From Methylomonas lenta (GTDB taxonomy: Bacteria; Pseudomonadota; Gammaproteobacteria; Methylococcales; Methylomonadaceae), in the NCBI RefSeq assembly GCF_001644015.1, contig NZ_LUUI01000151.1:1-53468 (forward strand): DNA of 53,468 bases, read 5' to 3'. Shown piece after piece: positions 7,724 to 16,821 of this stretch. The notes beneath the pieces were generated by a model. It saw only the letters and a list, made by a program, of their open reading frames with translations. It searched no databases and had not been told where the DNA came from. The position numbers and the translations under genes were made by a program. The number at the start of each line of letters is the position of its first letter. The first letter of the stretch is position 1.

Positions 7724-8429
7724 GTTCGCGCTCCTCCATTAAAGCGACTTCACTAATGTCGTGATGATCGTAAATACGTTTACCGATGGGGACTTGATAA
7801 CCCGTGCGCTTGATTAAAATAGCGCCGGTTGGGCAAATGTGGGCGGCACAATCGTTAACATCGATGTCGCTGTCTTTCAATTGCCCGCTATCTGAATTGA
7901 TAATCAGTCGTTTGTTGATGCCACGTCCGCTAATACCAAATACGTTTTTGCCGTCTTTTTCACGACTAGCCCGCACGCATAAGTTACAGAAAATACAGCG
8001 ATTGTGATCGATCAAAATATCCGGGTGCGAAGCGTCCATTTCCCGATTTGCAAAAAAATGTGGGAAGTGGTTATCCAGCATATTCAAATGATAGGCCACA
8101 CCTTGTAATTGACAGTTACCGGTTTTTTCACAAGACGGACAGAAATGATTGCCTTCCACGAACAACATTTGCGTCATGCGGCGTCTATCCTGCTCCAATT
8201 CCGCACTGTTATTGACTATCGTTTGCCCCTCTACAGCAGGAAATGTGCAGGCTGAGCAGTTACGTCCGTTGACATTAACCGTGCAAACCTTACAGCTACC
8301 ATGCGGGGTATAGCCGGGTTGATGGCATAGATGCGGAATATATACACCCGCTGCGGTTGCAGCCTCGATTATGGTTTGGCCTTCCTCGAATGGAATATTT
8401 TGGCCGTCGATATTGATAGTGCCTGACAT
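7713..8429 (-). CDS. hoxU: NAD-reducing hydrogenase diaphorase subunit HoxU
   Basis: HoxU links HoxY to the flavin subunit HoxF and is related to the N-terminus of NuoG. The 238-residue protein has a plant-type [2Fe-2S] region (CHQPGYTPHGSCKVC), then the NuoG-like HFCPSCEKTGNC cluster site, then ferredoxin-like CIFCNLCVRASRE and AAHICPTGAI. The start ATG has GGAGGA six bases upstream and begins one base after the hoxF stop; earlier in-frame starts fall inside hoxF and are rejected. The gene overlaps hoxY by 11 bases. Confidence 0.94.
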   Translation of the reverse strand: MSGTINIDGQNIPFEEGQTIIEAATAAGVYIPHLCHQPGYTPHGSCKVCTVNVNGRNCSACTFPAVEGQTIVNNSAELEQDRRRMTQMLFVEGNHFCPSCEKTGNCQLQGVAYHLNMLDNHFPHFFANREMDASHPDILIDHNRCIFCNLCVRASREKDGKNVFGISGRGINKRLIINSDSGQLKDSDIDVNDCAAHICPTGAILIKRTGYQVPIGKRIYDHHDISEVALMEEREHGK

Positions 8430-8430
8430 T

Positions 8431-10212
8431 TTAATCCTCCACTTGAGACAAGTGCGCGGCGGCATCGTCTCGATGCGCCATGCGGCGAGCAATTTCCAAT
8501 GAGCCATCCAGATCAAAACCGGGTTCGTAGCTGATACTTTTCAACTGCTTTTCATATACATCCGGATAACGTTGCAAGGTCGATAAAATCGGGTTGGCAG
8601 CTGTTTGTCCCAAACCACAGTGGCTATTACTTTTTACCAATTGACACAAACTTTCCAGCTCGACTACGTCGCCGGCTGAGCCATGACCTTCGATGATTTT
8701 ATCCAACTGCTTTTTCAGCAAAGCGGTACCGACTCGACACGGCGTACAAAAACCGCAGCTTTCATGGGCAAAAAAGTGTGTGAAATTTTGCACGATTTCG
8801 AGAATGTTGCGGCTATTATTGAAAATAATGAACGAACCGCCAGTGGCCAGATCTTCAAACGCCAGTTGACGATTAAATTCTTGGTTAGAAATAAAAGTAC
8901 CGGATGGACCACCAACCTGAATGCCTAAAACATTCGATGCCCCGCAATCAGCCAGAATTTGTTCTATGCTGACACCGAAGGGATATTCATAAATGCCAGG
9001 TCGGCTACAATCTCCACAAATGCTTAATATTTTGCTACCGGCAGATTTTTCAGTACCAAAACTGGCAAACCAGTCTCCGCCCTCAATTGCAATTTTGGCG
9101 ACGGCAAGAAAAGTCTCTACGTTATTAACCACGGTGGGTTGATTTAAATAACCACTAGTAACAGGATAAGGCGGACGGTTGCGGGGTATGCCAGGCTTGC
9201 CTTCCATCGACTCGATCAATGCCGACTCTTCTCCGCAGATGTAGGCGCCAGCACCAAGCCGAATTTCTATATCAAAATCAAGACCTTGACCAAGAATATT
9301 AGCGCCTAACAGTCCAGCATTACGACGCTGCTGCAAAATAGCCTGTAACTTATCGAATATATGTAAGTATTCGCCACGCAGATATAAAAAACCCTGATTG
9401 GCACCAATAATGGCTGCAGCAATAGTCATACCCTCAAAGACTTGCTCGGCATGACTGTTTAATAAGACTCTATCTTTAAAAGTGCCCGGCTCTCCTTCAT
9501 CAGCATTACAGACCACAAAGTGTTGCTCGCTTGGCTCTTCAGCACAGAAGCGCCATTTCATCGCGGTTTTAAAGCCGGCACCACCGCGTCCACGTAATCC
9601 GGCACGATCAAGCTCTTCCAGCGTATTGTTTATGCCACGAGTATATGTGGCCTGAATGGCTGCTCCATTTTCAATAGGCCCATTCAGTAACAAACCGGCT
9701 TTATAAATGTTATCGTCCACTGCAAACAAATGTGGCGGCCATTCGCCAAGCGGTTTTTGCTGTTCCACTAATGCCGCAATTTCGTCGATACGGGGTCTGT
9801 CCAGTTTGGTCAATGCGTGTCCGTTGACAAGTCCGGCTGGCCCCTGATCGCACATGCCGGTGCAGGAGGTATTATTAAGACTGACGAGTCCGTCGTCACG
9901 CACTTGCCCCGCTTTTACCTTAAGAGCGCTGGACAGGTAACCCAGCAGATTTTCTTTGCCCTGCATGCGATCGGTAATTGAATCGCTGATTAAAATGTCG
10001 TAACGACCTTGTGGTGTTAAATGCAGAAAACTGTAGAATTCGACCACCGCGATGATCTGTGTGCGGGGGATGTTTAGCGCGTCTGCCAAAATATCAATGG
10101 CATCTATCGGTATGTGCTGGTATTCGGCTTGCAAGGCTCTTAATATGGTTAGCAATCTAGCCGGTTGGTAGTCTGCATCTGTCAGCACTTTTTGTATAAA
10201 CGTTTTCATCAT
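8431..10212 (-). CDS. hoxF: NAD-reducing hydrogenase diaphorase subunit HoxF
   Basis: HoxF carries FMN and the NAD(H) site. The 593-residue protein is a fusion of a NuoE-like N-terminal domain (CTGMCDQGPAGLVNG near residue 116) and a NuoF-like domain. The NuoF part has the FMN loop LRGRGGAGFKTAMKW, the NAD-binding segment GAGAYICGEESALIESMEG and the C-terminal [4Fe-4S] site ESCGFCTPCRVG with the fourth cysteine in NSHCGLG. Its length matches HoxF of Ralstonia-type soluble hydrogenases. No hoxE gene is present. It heads the operon, and its start is only 34 bases from the divergent dciA start, so the promoter must be very compact or lie within dciA. Two ATG codons in tandem are possible starts. 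Confidence 0.95.
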   Translation of the reverse strand: MMKTFIQKVLTDADYQPARLLTILRALQAEYQHIPIDAIDILADALNIPRTQIIAVVEFYSFLHLTPQGRYDILISDSITDRMQGKENLLGYLSSALKVKAGQVRDDGLVSLNNTSCTGMCDQGPAGLVNGHALTKLDRPRIDEIAALVEQQKPLGEWPPHLFAVDDNIYKAGLLLNGPIENGAAIQATYTRGINNTLEELDRAGLRGRGGAGFKTAMKWRFCAEEPSEQHFVVCNADEGEPGTFKDRVLLNSHAEQVFEGMTIAAAIIGANQGFLYLRGEYLHIFDKLQAILQQRRNAGLLGANILGQGLDFDIEIRLGAGAYICGEESALIESMEGKPGIPRNRPPYPVTSGYLNQPTVVNNVETFLAVAKIAIEGGDWFASFGTEKSAGSKILSICGDCSRPGIYEYPFGVSIEQILADCGASNVLGIQVGGPSGTFISNQEFNRQLAFEDLATGGSFIIFNNSRNILEIVQNFTHFFAHESCGFCTPCRVGTALLKKQLDKIIEGHGSAGDVVELESLCQLVKSNSHCGLGQTAANPILSTLQRYPDVYEKQLKSISYEPGFDLDGSLEIARRMAHRDDAAAHLSQVED

Positions 10213-10246
10213 TGTGTTACCGCTTATTTAAGTTACTTGGAAGGGT

Positions 10247-10702
10247 ATGAATCGCTCAAAAAAATCAGTTTTCAAGACGGCCCTGGATTTTGAGTTTAGG
10301 CCGATGGTGAAATGCTTGGAAATCATCGCCGAACAACAACAGTTGCTAAGGCTTGTTCGGATGGCATTACCCATAAGCATAGCTGAACATGCGACGCATT
10401 GTGTGTTAAAGGATGCTATTTTGTTGGTTTATACCGACTCGGCGGTTTGGGCATCGCAAATTCGATTTTACCAGGAACAAATACTAAGCAAAATGCACAC
10501 CTCAGGCCGGCTAAAGATCAGTCGGATACAAGTCAAAATAACTCAACCGGTCGATATACCCGCTGTACATCGAGGGGCACAATTCCCTAGTAACGATACT
10601 GTTTTAGCAATTTTGAGCCAGGTCAATGATAAAAGCAATGATGTTTTGGATTTAGCTTTGGCAAATTTAGCCAAAACCTTGTTAAAGCGAAGTAAAGACT
10701 GA
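10247..10702 (+). CDS. dciA: DciA-like replicative helicase loader (DUF721)
   Basis: The 151-residue protein has the DUF721 core: an N-terminal helical part with the repeated LLRLVRMALP, then CVLKDAILLVYTDSAVWASQIRF, a KH-like alpha/beta pattern with the conserved ASQLR-type motif, followed by a disordered tail. DciA proteins load the DnaB helicase in bacteria lacking DnaC. The gene lies beside lpxC, where dciA is often found between lpxC and secA in gammaproteobacteria; the family assignment rests on both motif and location. GGAAGGG lies just before the ATG. It is transcribed away from hoxF and towards lpxC. Confidence 0.75.
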   Translation: MNRSKKSVFKTALDFEFRPMVKCLEIIAEQQQLLRLVRMALPISIAEHATHCVLKDAILLVYTDSAVWASQIRFYQEQILSKMHTSGRLKISRIQVKITQPVDIPAVHRGAQFPSNDTVLAILSQVNDKSNDVLDLALANLAKTLLKRSKD

Positions 10703-10728
10703 AGCCTGCTGCTAAAAAAGCAGACTTC
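10701..10728. terminator. hairpin between convergent dciA and lpxC
   Basis: A 10-base-pair stem with one C/A mismatch and an eight-base loop begins at the dciA stop codon and lies before the lpxC stop on the other strand. Neither side has a clear T-run, so it may be a weak or factor-assisted bidirectional terminator or only an RNA 3'-end stabiliser. Confidence 0.35.
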
Positions 10729-10747
10729 AATGTGTTCAATTATCTAC

Positions 10748-11674
10748 CTAGTCAGCTATCGAGGCAGACGTTTGCGCAGAACGCATGAATGAAATCGGCG
10801 CTTGATCAAGACTGTCGAAAGTTACCATTTCCCAGGCATCTTTATTTTCCAGCAAGGTCAACAACAATTTATTGTTTAACGCATGACCGGATTTGAAGCC
10901 TTTGTATTCACCAATCAGGCTGTGTCCTAATAAATACAAATCACCTATCGCATCGAGAATTTTGTGTTTTACAAATTCGTCAGCGTATCGCAGACCATCT
11001 TCATTTAAAACCTTGTCATCATCCACAACGATGGCATTATCCAGACTACCGCCCAACGCCAGATTGTTTTCCCGCAAAAACTCAATATCCCGCATGAAAC
11101 CAAAGGTACGTGCGCGACTAACTTCCTTAACAAAGGTCGTTGACGAAAAATCCATCACAGCGGTTTTCAAATGATCGGAAAACGCAGGATGTTCAAAATC
11201 AATGGTAAAAGTGACTTTAAAGCCATCGAAAGGCTCGAAAGCAGCCCATTTGTCGGCATCTTCTACCTTAATAGCGCGCTTGATGCGAATGTAATGTTTG
11301 GGTGCGTCCTGCTCGACCACGCCTGCTGATTGCAGTAAAAAAACGAATGGGCCCGCACTACCATCCATGATAGGCACTTCCGGTGCGCTAACATCGACAA
11401 TTGCGTTATCAATGCCTAAACCGGCCATGGCCGACAATAAATGTTCTACGGTCGAGACTTTGATATCGCCACGAGTCAAGGTGGTAGAAAGCATGGTTTC
11501 TCCCACATTCTCTGGGCGCGCCTCTATCATGACCGGAGTTTCCAGATCCGTGCGACGGAAACGAATCCCGGTATTGACTTCGGCCGGGTGTAAGGTCAGA
11601 TAGACTTTGTCGCCTGTGTGCAAGCCAACGCCAGTGGCTCGGATAGTGTTTTTAAGAGTGCGTTGTTTGATCAT
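10748..11674 (-). CDS. lpxC: UDP-3-O-acyl-N-acetylglucosamine deacetylase LpxC
   Basis: LpxC catalyses the committed, zinc-dependent step of lipid A synthesis in the cytoplasm. The 308-residue protein has the zinc ligands in [14 protein letters not shown] (His) and in [16 protein letters not shown] (His and Asp), plus the substrate-binding GTGLHTG-like start (ATGVGLHTG). Length is typical. It is the last gene of the dcw cluster, 81 bases after ftsZ, as in E. coli and Pseudomonas. Confidence 0.97.
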   Translation of the reverse strand: MIKQRTLKNTIRATGVGLHTGDKVYLTLHPAEVNTGIRFRRTDLETPVMIEARPENVGETMLSTTLTRGDIKVSTVEHLLSAMAGLGIDNAIVDVSAPEVPIMDGSAGPFVFLLQSAGVVEQDAPKHYIRIKRAIKVEDADKWAAFEPFDGFKVTFTIDFEHPAFSDHLKTAVMDFSSTTFVKEVSRARTFGFMRDIEFLRENNLALGGSLDNAIVVDDDKVLNEDGLRYADEFVKHKILDAIGDLYLLGHSLIGEYKGFKSGHALNNKLLLTLLENKDAWEMVTFDSLDQAPISFMRSAQTSASIAD

Positions 11675-11755
11675 TAAAAGCCGACAGATAAATAAAACGA
11701 AGCAGGGGAGTCTATCATATTTTACCTAATAGCTCCCCGCGGAGGCATGATGCTT

Positions 11756-12913
11756 TTAGTCGGCCTGACGTCTTAAAAACGCAGGTACATCCAAGTACTC
11801 CAGATCGGCATCAGATTTAGGTTGCGCGCCAAAACGAGTTTCCCGGGTAGGTGCTTCAGGTTTTTGACGCATAACAGTGGGTTTTTGCAATTGGTCGTAA
11901 TTGATTTCACCTGCAGCCACTTTTTGCACCAGCTTGATGGGTGCATTGACTTTGGCTCTTTCACCCATACCGGTAGCAACCACGGTGACTTTCACTTCAT
12001 CGCCCATGGACGAATTGACCGCCATACCGATTTTGATGTCGGCATCGTCGGATGCGAAAGCATGCATGATGCTGCCGATTTCGTCAAACTCGTTCAGCCC
12101 CAGATCGCCGTTAGAGGTAACGTTAACCAGAATACCCCGTGCGCCTTGTAGATTAATGTCTTCCAACAAGGGACAGGCAATGGCTTTTTCTGCCGCTAAT
12201 CGCGCGCGGTTTTCACCATTCGCCACACCGGTACCCATAATCGCGCTACCCATATTGGACATCACGGTTCTGACGTCGGCAAAATCCACGTTCATCAAGC
12301 CTGGATGGGTAATTAACTCTGTAATGCCTTGTACAGCATCCAGTAGCACATCGTTGGCAACGCGGAAAGATTCCACCAACGAGCGGTTGTTACCTAAGGT
12401 AGGCAACAGTTTTTGGTTAGGAATAATGATCAGAGAATCAACCAACTTTTCCAGATCGCGCAGGCCACTTTCAGCCACAGATTTTTTCTTGGTACCTTCA
12501 AAATCAAAAGGCTTGGAAACCACAGCCACCGTCAGCACGCCCATTTCTTTAGCTTCTTCAGCAAAAACGGTTATTGCGCCGGTACCTGTTCCGCCGCCCA
12601 TACCTGCGGTCAAAAACACCATATCGGCACCCTGGATGACTTCACGGATACGCTCGCGGTTTTCTTCCGCAGCTGCTCGACCCACTTCAGGACGGGTGCC
12701 AGCACCCAGGCCTTTGGTCAATTCCACACCCAATTGCACGATACTATCGACATTCATTTGTCTCAGTGCCTGAGCATCGGTATTGGCACAAATAAACTCC
12801 ACGCCATCAATACCGGTTTCTATCATATGATTAACGGCGTTACCGCCGCCACCGCCTACACCAATGACTTTGATAACGGCATTGCCACTATTGTCCATTA
12901 ATTCATATTTCAT
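11756..12913 (-). CDS. ftsZ: cell division protein FtsZ
   Basis: FtsZ is the tubulin-like GTPase that forms the division ring. The 385-residue protein has the nucleotide loops VGGGGGNAVNHM near residue 15 and the tubulin signature GGGTGTGA. The T7 catalytic loop is NVDFADVRTVM. After a variable linker it ends in the conserved C-terminal peptide DVPAFLRRQ, which docks FtsA and ZipA. The ATG with GGAGG eight bases upstream is the start; a TTG-type extension further upstream is rejected. It lies 26 bases after ftsA. Confidence 0.98.
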   Translation of the reverse strand: MKYELMDNSGNAVIKVIGVGGGGGNAVNHMIETGIDGVEFICANTDAQALRQMNVDSIVQLGVELTKGLGAGTRPEVGRAAAEENRERIREVIQGADMVFLTAGMGGGTGTGAITVFAEEAKEMGVLTVAVVSKPFDFEGTKKKSVAESGLRDLEKLVDSLIIIPNQKLLPTLGNNRSLVESFRVANDVLLDAVQGITELITHPGLMNVDFADVRTVMSNMGSAIMGTGVANGENRARLAAEKAIACPLLEDINLQGARGILVNVTSNGDLGLNEFDEIGSIMHAFASDDADIKIGMAVNSSMGDEVKVTVVATGMGERAKVNAPIKLVQKVAAGEINYDQLQKPTVMRQKPEAPTRETRFGAQPKSDADLEYLDVPAFLRRQAD

Positions 12914-12939
12914 TTTCACACCCTCCAGACACACATATA

Positions 12940-14166
12940 TTAAAAATTACCTTGAAACCAGTTTTTGATATTTGACCACAGACTGGCGCCGTCATTGTTT
13001 AAACCTAATGCACGACCATGATGATCTTTGCCGTAAATCAGCAAACCTACCGCAGTCGAGTAAATCGGGTTATGCGCCACATCAGTCAACCCTGACACAT
13101 GTAACGGTGTACCCATACGGACCGGCATGTGGAAAATTTCCTCAGCCAGTTCCGTCAACCCCCTTATTTGTGAACTACCGCCAGTGATAACCATGCCGGC
13201 AGCGATCAAATCTTCGTAACCACTCCTTCTTAGTTCCGCCTGCACCAACAACATTAACTCCTCGTAACGCGGCTCAACGATTTCAGCTAGATTCTGAGCA
13301 GAGATTTTGCGCGGTTCGCGATCACCAATACTGGGTACATTGATCATATGCTGAGGATCGGCCATATCGGTCAATGCACAGGCATGCTGCCGCTTAATTT
13401 CCTCAGCATTCTTGGTCGGCGTTCTTAATGCGACGGCGATGTCGTTGGTGACTTGATCGCCGGCGATAGGAATCACCGCCGTATGCTTGATAGCTCCTTC
13501 GGAAAATATCGCCAGATCAGTGGTGCCGCCGCCGATATCTATCAAACATACGCCCAAATCCTTTTCATCATCAGTCAGTACCGCAGAACAAGAGGCAAGT
13601 TGTTCCAGAACGATATCATCCACATCCAGACCACAGCGGCGGATACATTTGACGATGTTTTGTTCGGCGCTGACGCTGCTGGTGACCATATGCACTTTGG
13701 CCTCCAGCCGAATACCGGACATGCCGATAGGTTCCTTGATACCTTCCTGCTGGTCGATCACAAACTCCTGCGGCAAAATGTGCAAGATTTTCTGATCGGC
13801 CGGAATCGCCACGGCACGCGCAGAATCGATGACTCGATCGATATCATGCTGCGTCACTTCTTTTTCCCTTATCGCTACGATACCGTGCGAATTCAAGCTT
13901 TTGATGTGACTACCGGCAATACCGGCAAATACAGATTTTATCTGGCATCCGGCCATCAATTCCGCTTCTTCGATCGCGCGTTGAATGGAATGTACGGTAG
14001 ATTCCAGGTTAACCACGATACCTTTTTTCAGGCCCTTGGAGGGTGCGGTGCCGATACCGATGACTTCAATTTCGTCACCGCCACGGAATTCACCGACTAT
14101 AGCTGCCACTTTCGACGTGCCGATGTCCAAGCCCACTAATAAATTTCGATCTGTCTTTTTGGCCAT
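12940..14166 (-). CDS. ftsA: cell division protein FtsA
   Basis: FtsA is an actin-fold ATPase that anchors FtsZ to the membrane. The 408-residue protein has phosphate-1 LLVGLDIGTSKVAAIVGE, phosphate-2 VCLIDIGGGTTDLAIF and the adenosine motif MVITGGSSQIRGL. It ends in an amphipathic helix (SLWSNIKNWFQ) that serves as the membrane-targeting sequence. The start MAKKTDRN is the first ATG with TAGAG upstream; earlier in-frame starts are unlikely. The gene follows ftsQ by 43 bases. Confidence 0.97.
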   Translation of the reverse strand: MAKKTDRNLLVGLDIGTSKVAAIVGEFRGGDEIEVIGIGTAPSKGLKKGIVVNLESTVHSIQRAIEEAELMAGCQIKSVFAGIAGSHIKSLNSHGIVAIREKEVTQHDIDRVIDSARAVAIPADQKILHILPQEFVIDQQEGIKEPIGMSGIRLEAKVHMVTSSVSAEQNIVKCIRRCGLDVDDIVLEQLASCSAVLTDDEKDLGVCLIDIGGGTTDLAIFSEGAIKHTAVIPIAGDQVTNDIAVALRTPTKNAEEIKRQHACALTDMADPQHMINVPSIGDREPRKISAQNLAEIVEPRYEELMLLVQAELRRSGYEDLIAAGMVITGGSSQIRGLTELAEEIFHMPVRMGTPLHVSGLTDVAHNPIYSTAVGLLIYGKDHHGRALGLNNDGASLWSNIKNWFQGNF

Positions 14167-14209
14167 TTTTTTTGCTCTATAAGCGTTCACCCCTAAGGGC
14201 ATAAGTAAA

Positions 14210-14995
14210 TCAGGATTTAATTTTTCCGGCGTCCGTACCTGACGGTACTGTACCGTCTACTTCCGTGTGTTTCTCTGTAACTGCTTTCCAATCGATTTTA
14301 GGTGTATCCGGTTTCCAGGTTACGGCATAGCCATTGGGATATCGAGTATCAACGCTGGCTATCATGGCCAGTTGCTCTTCACCCAACAAATCCATGGTTT
14401 TCAAAAAGCGCTGCATATTCTCCAACGGTGCCTTTCTACCTAACTGCATCTCCAGACCGTTAGCGAGCTTAATTTGCCAGGCCCGCCTATCATTGACATG
14501 GAACTCAGCCAATTGCATCGATTTATCCTTTAATACGATGTAAATACCCTTCATGATTTCCAATAATTTCTTTTCCTGCCCCTCGGGACCGGTAATTATC
14601 GGCAAATTTTTAAATTCGCTGATATTGTCGGGTGTCAACACATCCCCCTGTTTGTTAAGCAACGCGTGATCCCCCCAACGCACAATCGGCGTTTGTTCAG
14701 TGATCTTAATATGCACCGCATCCGGCCATACCCGCTTTACATCCACTTTTTCCACCAAAGGCAAATGACTGATCAAATGATGGATGTTATCCATATCAGC
14801 ATGGTAAAACCCCCGCTTCATCTCAGGTGTGAGCACCGCTTTTAATCTGTCCTTACTGGTGTACTGAAACGCCCCTTCTATCTTTACATAGCGTATCGGC
14901 TTGCTGATGGCATCTTGATTGTGCATACGTTGCCAGCCATACCAGCTACCGGCAAAAACCAGCAAAACAAACCCGATAAATTTCAATCCAGCCAT
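14210..14995 (-). CDS. ftsQ: cell division protein FtsQ
   Basis: FtsQ bridges early and late divisome proteins through the FtsQ-FtsB-FtsL complex. The 261-residue protein has a short cytoplasmic start, one membrane segment at about residues 5-21 (FIGFVLLVFAGSWYGW), a POTRA domain beginning RYVKIEGAFQYTSKDRL, and a FtsQ beta domain with LPIITGPEG and DTRYPNGYAVTWK near its end. Length and place between ddlB and ftsA are standard. The ddlB stop lies three bases upstream. Confidence 0.95.
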   Translation of the reverse strand: MAGLKFIGFVLLVFAGSWYGWQRMHNQDAISKPIRYVKIEGAFQYTSKDRLKAVLTPEMKRGFYHADMDNIHHLISHLPLVEKVDVKRVWPDAVHIKITEQTPIVRWGDHALLNKQGDVLTPDNISEFKNLPIITGPEGQEKKLLEIMKGIYIVLKDKSMQLAEFHVNDRRAWQIKLANGLEMQLGRKAPLENMQRFLKTMDLLGEEQLAMIASVDTRYPNGYAVTWKPDTPKIDWKAVTEKHTEVDGTVPSGTDAGKIKS

Positions 14996-14998
14996 GTT

Positions 14999-15934
14999 TT
15001 AATCTACCAGACTGGTTTCCAGGATACGCCATACCAACTCATTAAAATCCACACCTGCGACTTTTGCCGCCATCGGCACCAGACTATGATCTGTCATCCC
15101 CGGCACAGTGTTGACTTCGATGAGTTGCGAACTACCGTTAGCGTCAATAAAAACATCGACTCGGGCCCAGCCTTCAATAGCCAAACCTTGGCAGGCTTTA
15201 ACAGCCAATGCCTGCAATTGTTGTTCGCTTTCTATACTCAGACCACATGGACAATGGTATTGCGTGGTGTTAGCCCGGTATTTGGCATCAAAATCATAAA
15301 ATTCGTTTGGGGTTTGCAAACGGATGACGGGAAGTGCTTCGCCATCCAATACGCCAACGGTATATTCCTGACCTTGAACCCATTGCTCGGCATATACATC
15401 GCATTGATATTGTTGCGCTAATGTAAAAGCCTTCGTCAGCTCATCTTGGTTATTGGCTTTACTCATGCCTATGCTAGAGCCTTCCTGGGCCGGCTTCACA
15501 ATCAGCGGAAAACCTAGAGCAGCTATACAGCTGTCTATGTCTTGTGCACTTTGCATGACAAACCATTTAGGTGTAGACAAACCCATGCCCTGCCAACACA
15601 ACTTGGTACGCAGTTTGTCCATGCTTAACGCCGAAGCCATGACACCGGACCCGGTATAAGGTAGCCCCAAAACCTCTAATACAGCCTGCAGCACACCATC
15701 TTCGCCACCACGGCCATGAATAATGTTGAAGACCCGATCGACTTTTACAGCAGACAAGGCCTCGATCGGACTAGCGATCACATCAACAGCAACCACATCT
15801 ACGCCTTGATTTTTCAGCGCTTGATACACTGCATTTCCGCTATTCAAGGAAATCTCGCGCTCTGCAGCAGAACCGCCCATCAGTACTGCAACTTTACCGA
15901 AATCTGCCGCATTGGTTATTTTCAGTGCTTTCAT
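14999..15934 (-). CDS. ddlB: D-alanine--D-alanine ligase
   Basis: It makes the D-Ala-D-Ala dipeptide that MurF adds to the muropeptide. The 311-residue protein has an ATP-grasp fold: VLMGGSAAEREISLNSG at the N-terminus, the HGRGGEDG loop, the ATP site KPAQEGSSIGMSK, and the metal-binding end LIEVNTVPGMTDHSLVP. It overlaps murB by four bases (ATGA). The sequence shows nothing suggesting a D-Lac or D-Ser variant. Confidence 0.96.
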   Translation of the reverse strand: MKALKITNAADFGKVAVLMGGSAAEREISLNSGNAVYQALKNQGVDVVAVDVIASPIEALSAVKVDRVFNIIHGRGGEDGVLQAVLEVLGLPYTGSGVMASALSMDKLRTKLCWQGMGLSTPKWFVMQSAQDIDSCIAALGFPLIVKPAQEGSSIGMSKANNQDELTKAFTLAQQYQCDVYAEQWVQGQEYTVGVLDGEALPVIRLQTPNEFYDFDAKYRANTTQYHCPCGLSIESEQQLQALAVKACQGLAIEGWARVDVFIDANGSSQLIEVNTVPGMTDHSLVPMAAKVAGVDFNELVWRILETSLVD

Positions 15935-16821
15935 GCTTTTTCACCTATCCGACAGACTTCGGTCTGTAAAGCGATACCAAACTGAACTTGCACCTGGTTT
16001 TGAATATGTTCGATCAAGGTTTCAATATCCACAGCAGTGGCGTTTCCTTTGTTCTCAATGAAATTGGCGTGCTTTTCAGATACCACTGCCCCACCGACTG
16101 TAAAACCTTTCAGGCCGCAGCTTTCGATCAAGCGTGCAGCAAAATCACCGGGCGGATTTTTAAACACGGAGCCGCAGGTCGGTTTATTAGTCGGCTGGGT
16201 GGTATTACGTTTTTCCAATAAGGCTTTGATTTGTTGCTGACTGGTTTGACTATTGCCGGTTGCCAGCTTCAATTGTGCCGACAAGAACCATTCATTTTCC
16301 AAGCCTTTGACGGATCGATAAGCGACTTCAAATTCATGATGATCACGCTCGATGACCTCGCCATGCAGATTGATCATTTCTACCCGATCGACTATGCTCC
16401 AGGTTTCGCCACCGAAGGCACCGGCATTCATCCTCAGCGCGCCACCCATAGTGCCTGGGATACCCGCTAAAAATTCCGCACCGGTCAAACCTAAATCGCT
16501 ACAAAATCGAGCTACATGTGCGCAGGGTATGCCAGCTTCAACATAGACCCGCCCGGAATCAATCAATTTCATGTCCTTCAGGCGACTGCGGGTATTGATA
16601 ACAGTGCCGCGCACACCGCCATCACGCACCAGTAAATTACTCCCGAGTCCTATCCAAACCAGAGGCTCACCTTCCGGCAGGCTGGCGATAAACTCGATCA
16701 GATCAGCTTTGTCTTCCGGTATATACAGACGCTGCGCAGGACCACCAACACGCCAGCTAGTGTATTTGGCCAGCGGTTCGTTGTTGAGCAAAGTGCCTCT
16801 TAATTTTGGCGCTGTCAGCAT
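15931..16821 (-). CDS. murB: UDP-N-acetylenolpyruvoylglucosamine reductase MurB
   Basis: MurB is the FAD-dependent enzyme that reduces enolpyruvyl-UDP-GlcNAc to UDP-MurNAc. The 296-residue protein has SWRVGGPAQ, the FAD-binding [15 protein letters not shown] and [20 protein letters not shown], and the catalytic [17 protein letters not shown] segment typical of the short type II MurB. Its place between murC and ddlB differs from E. coli, where murB is elsewhere, but occurs in other bacteria. It overlaps murC by seven bases and ddlB by four. Confidence 0.96.
   Translation of the reverse strand: MLTAPKLRGTLLNNEPLAKYTSWRVGGPAQRLYIPEDKADLIEFIASLPEGEPLVWIGLGSNLLVRDGGVRGTVINTRSRLKDMKLIDSGRVYVEAGIPCAHVARFCSDLGLTGAEFLAGIPGTMGGALRMNAGAFGGETWSIVDRVEMINLHGEVIERDHHEFEVAYRSVKGLENEWFLSAQLKLATGNSQTSQQQIKALLEKRNTTQPTNKPTCGSVFKNPPGDFAARLIESCGLKGFTVGGAVVSEKHANFIENKGNATAVDIETLIEHIQNQVQVQFGIALQTEVCRIGEKA

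Noticed and set aside
11901-12773. 290-codon plus-strand frame antisense to ftsZ
   Set aside because: ftsZ is intact on the other strand; the frame has low-complexity Ser/Pro/Ala composition typical of a shadow.
13453-14139. 228-codon plus-strand frame antisense to ftsA
   Set aside because: It mirrors ftsA coding and has no recognisable domain or ribosome-binding site.
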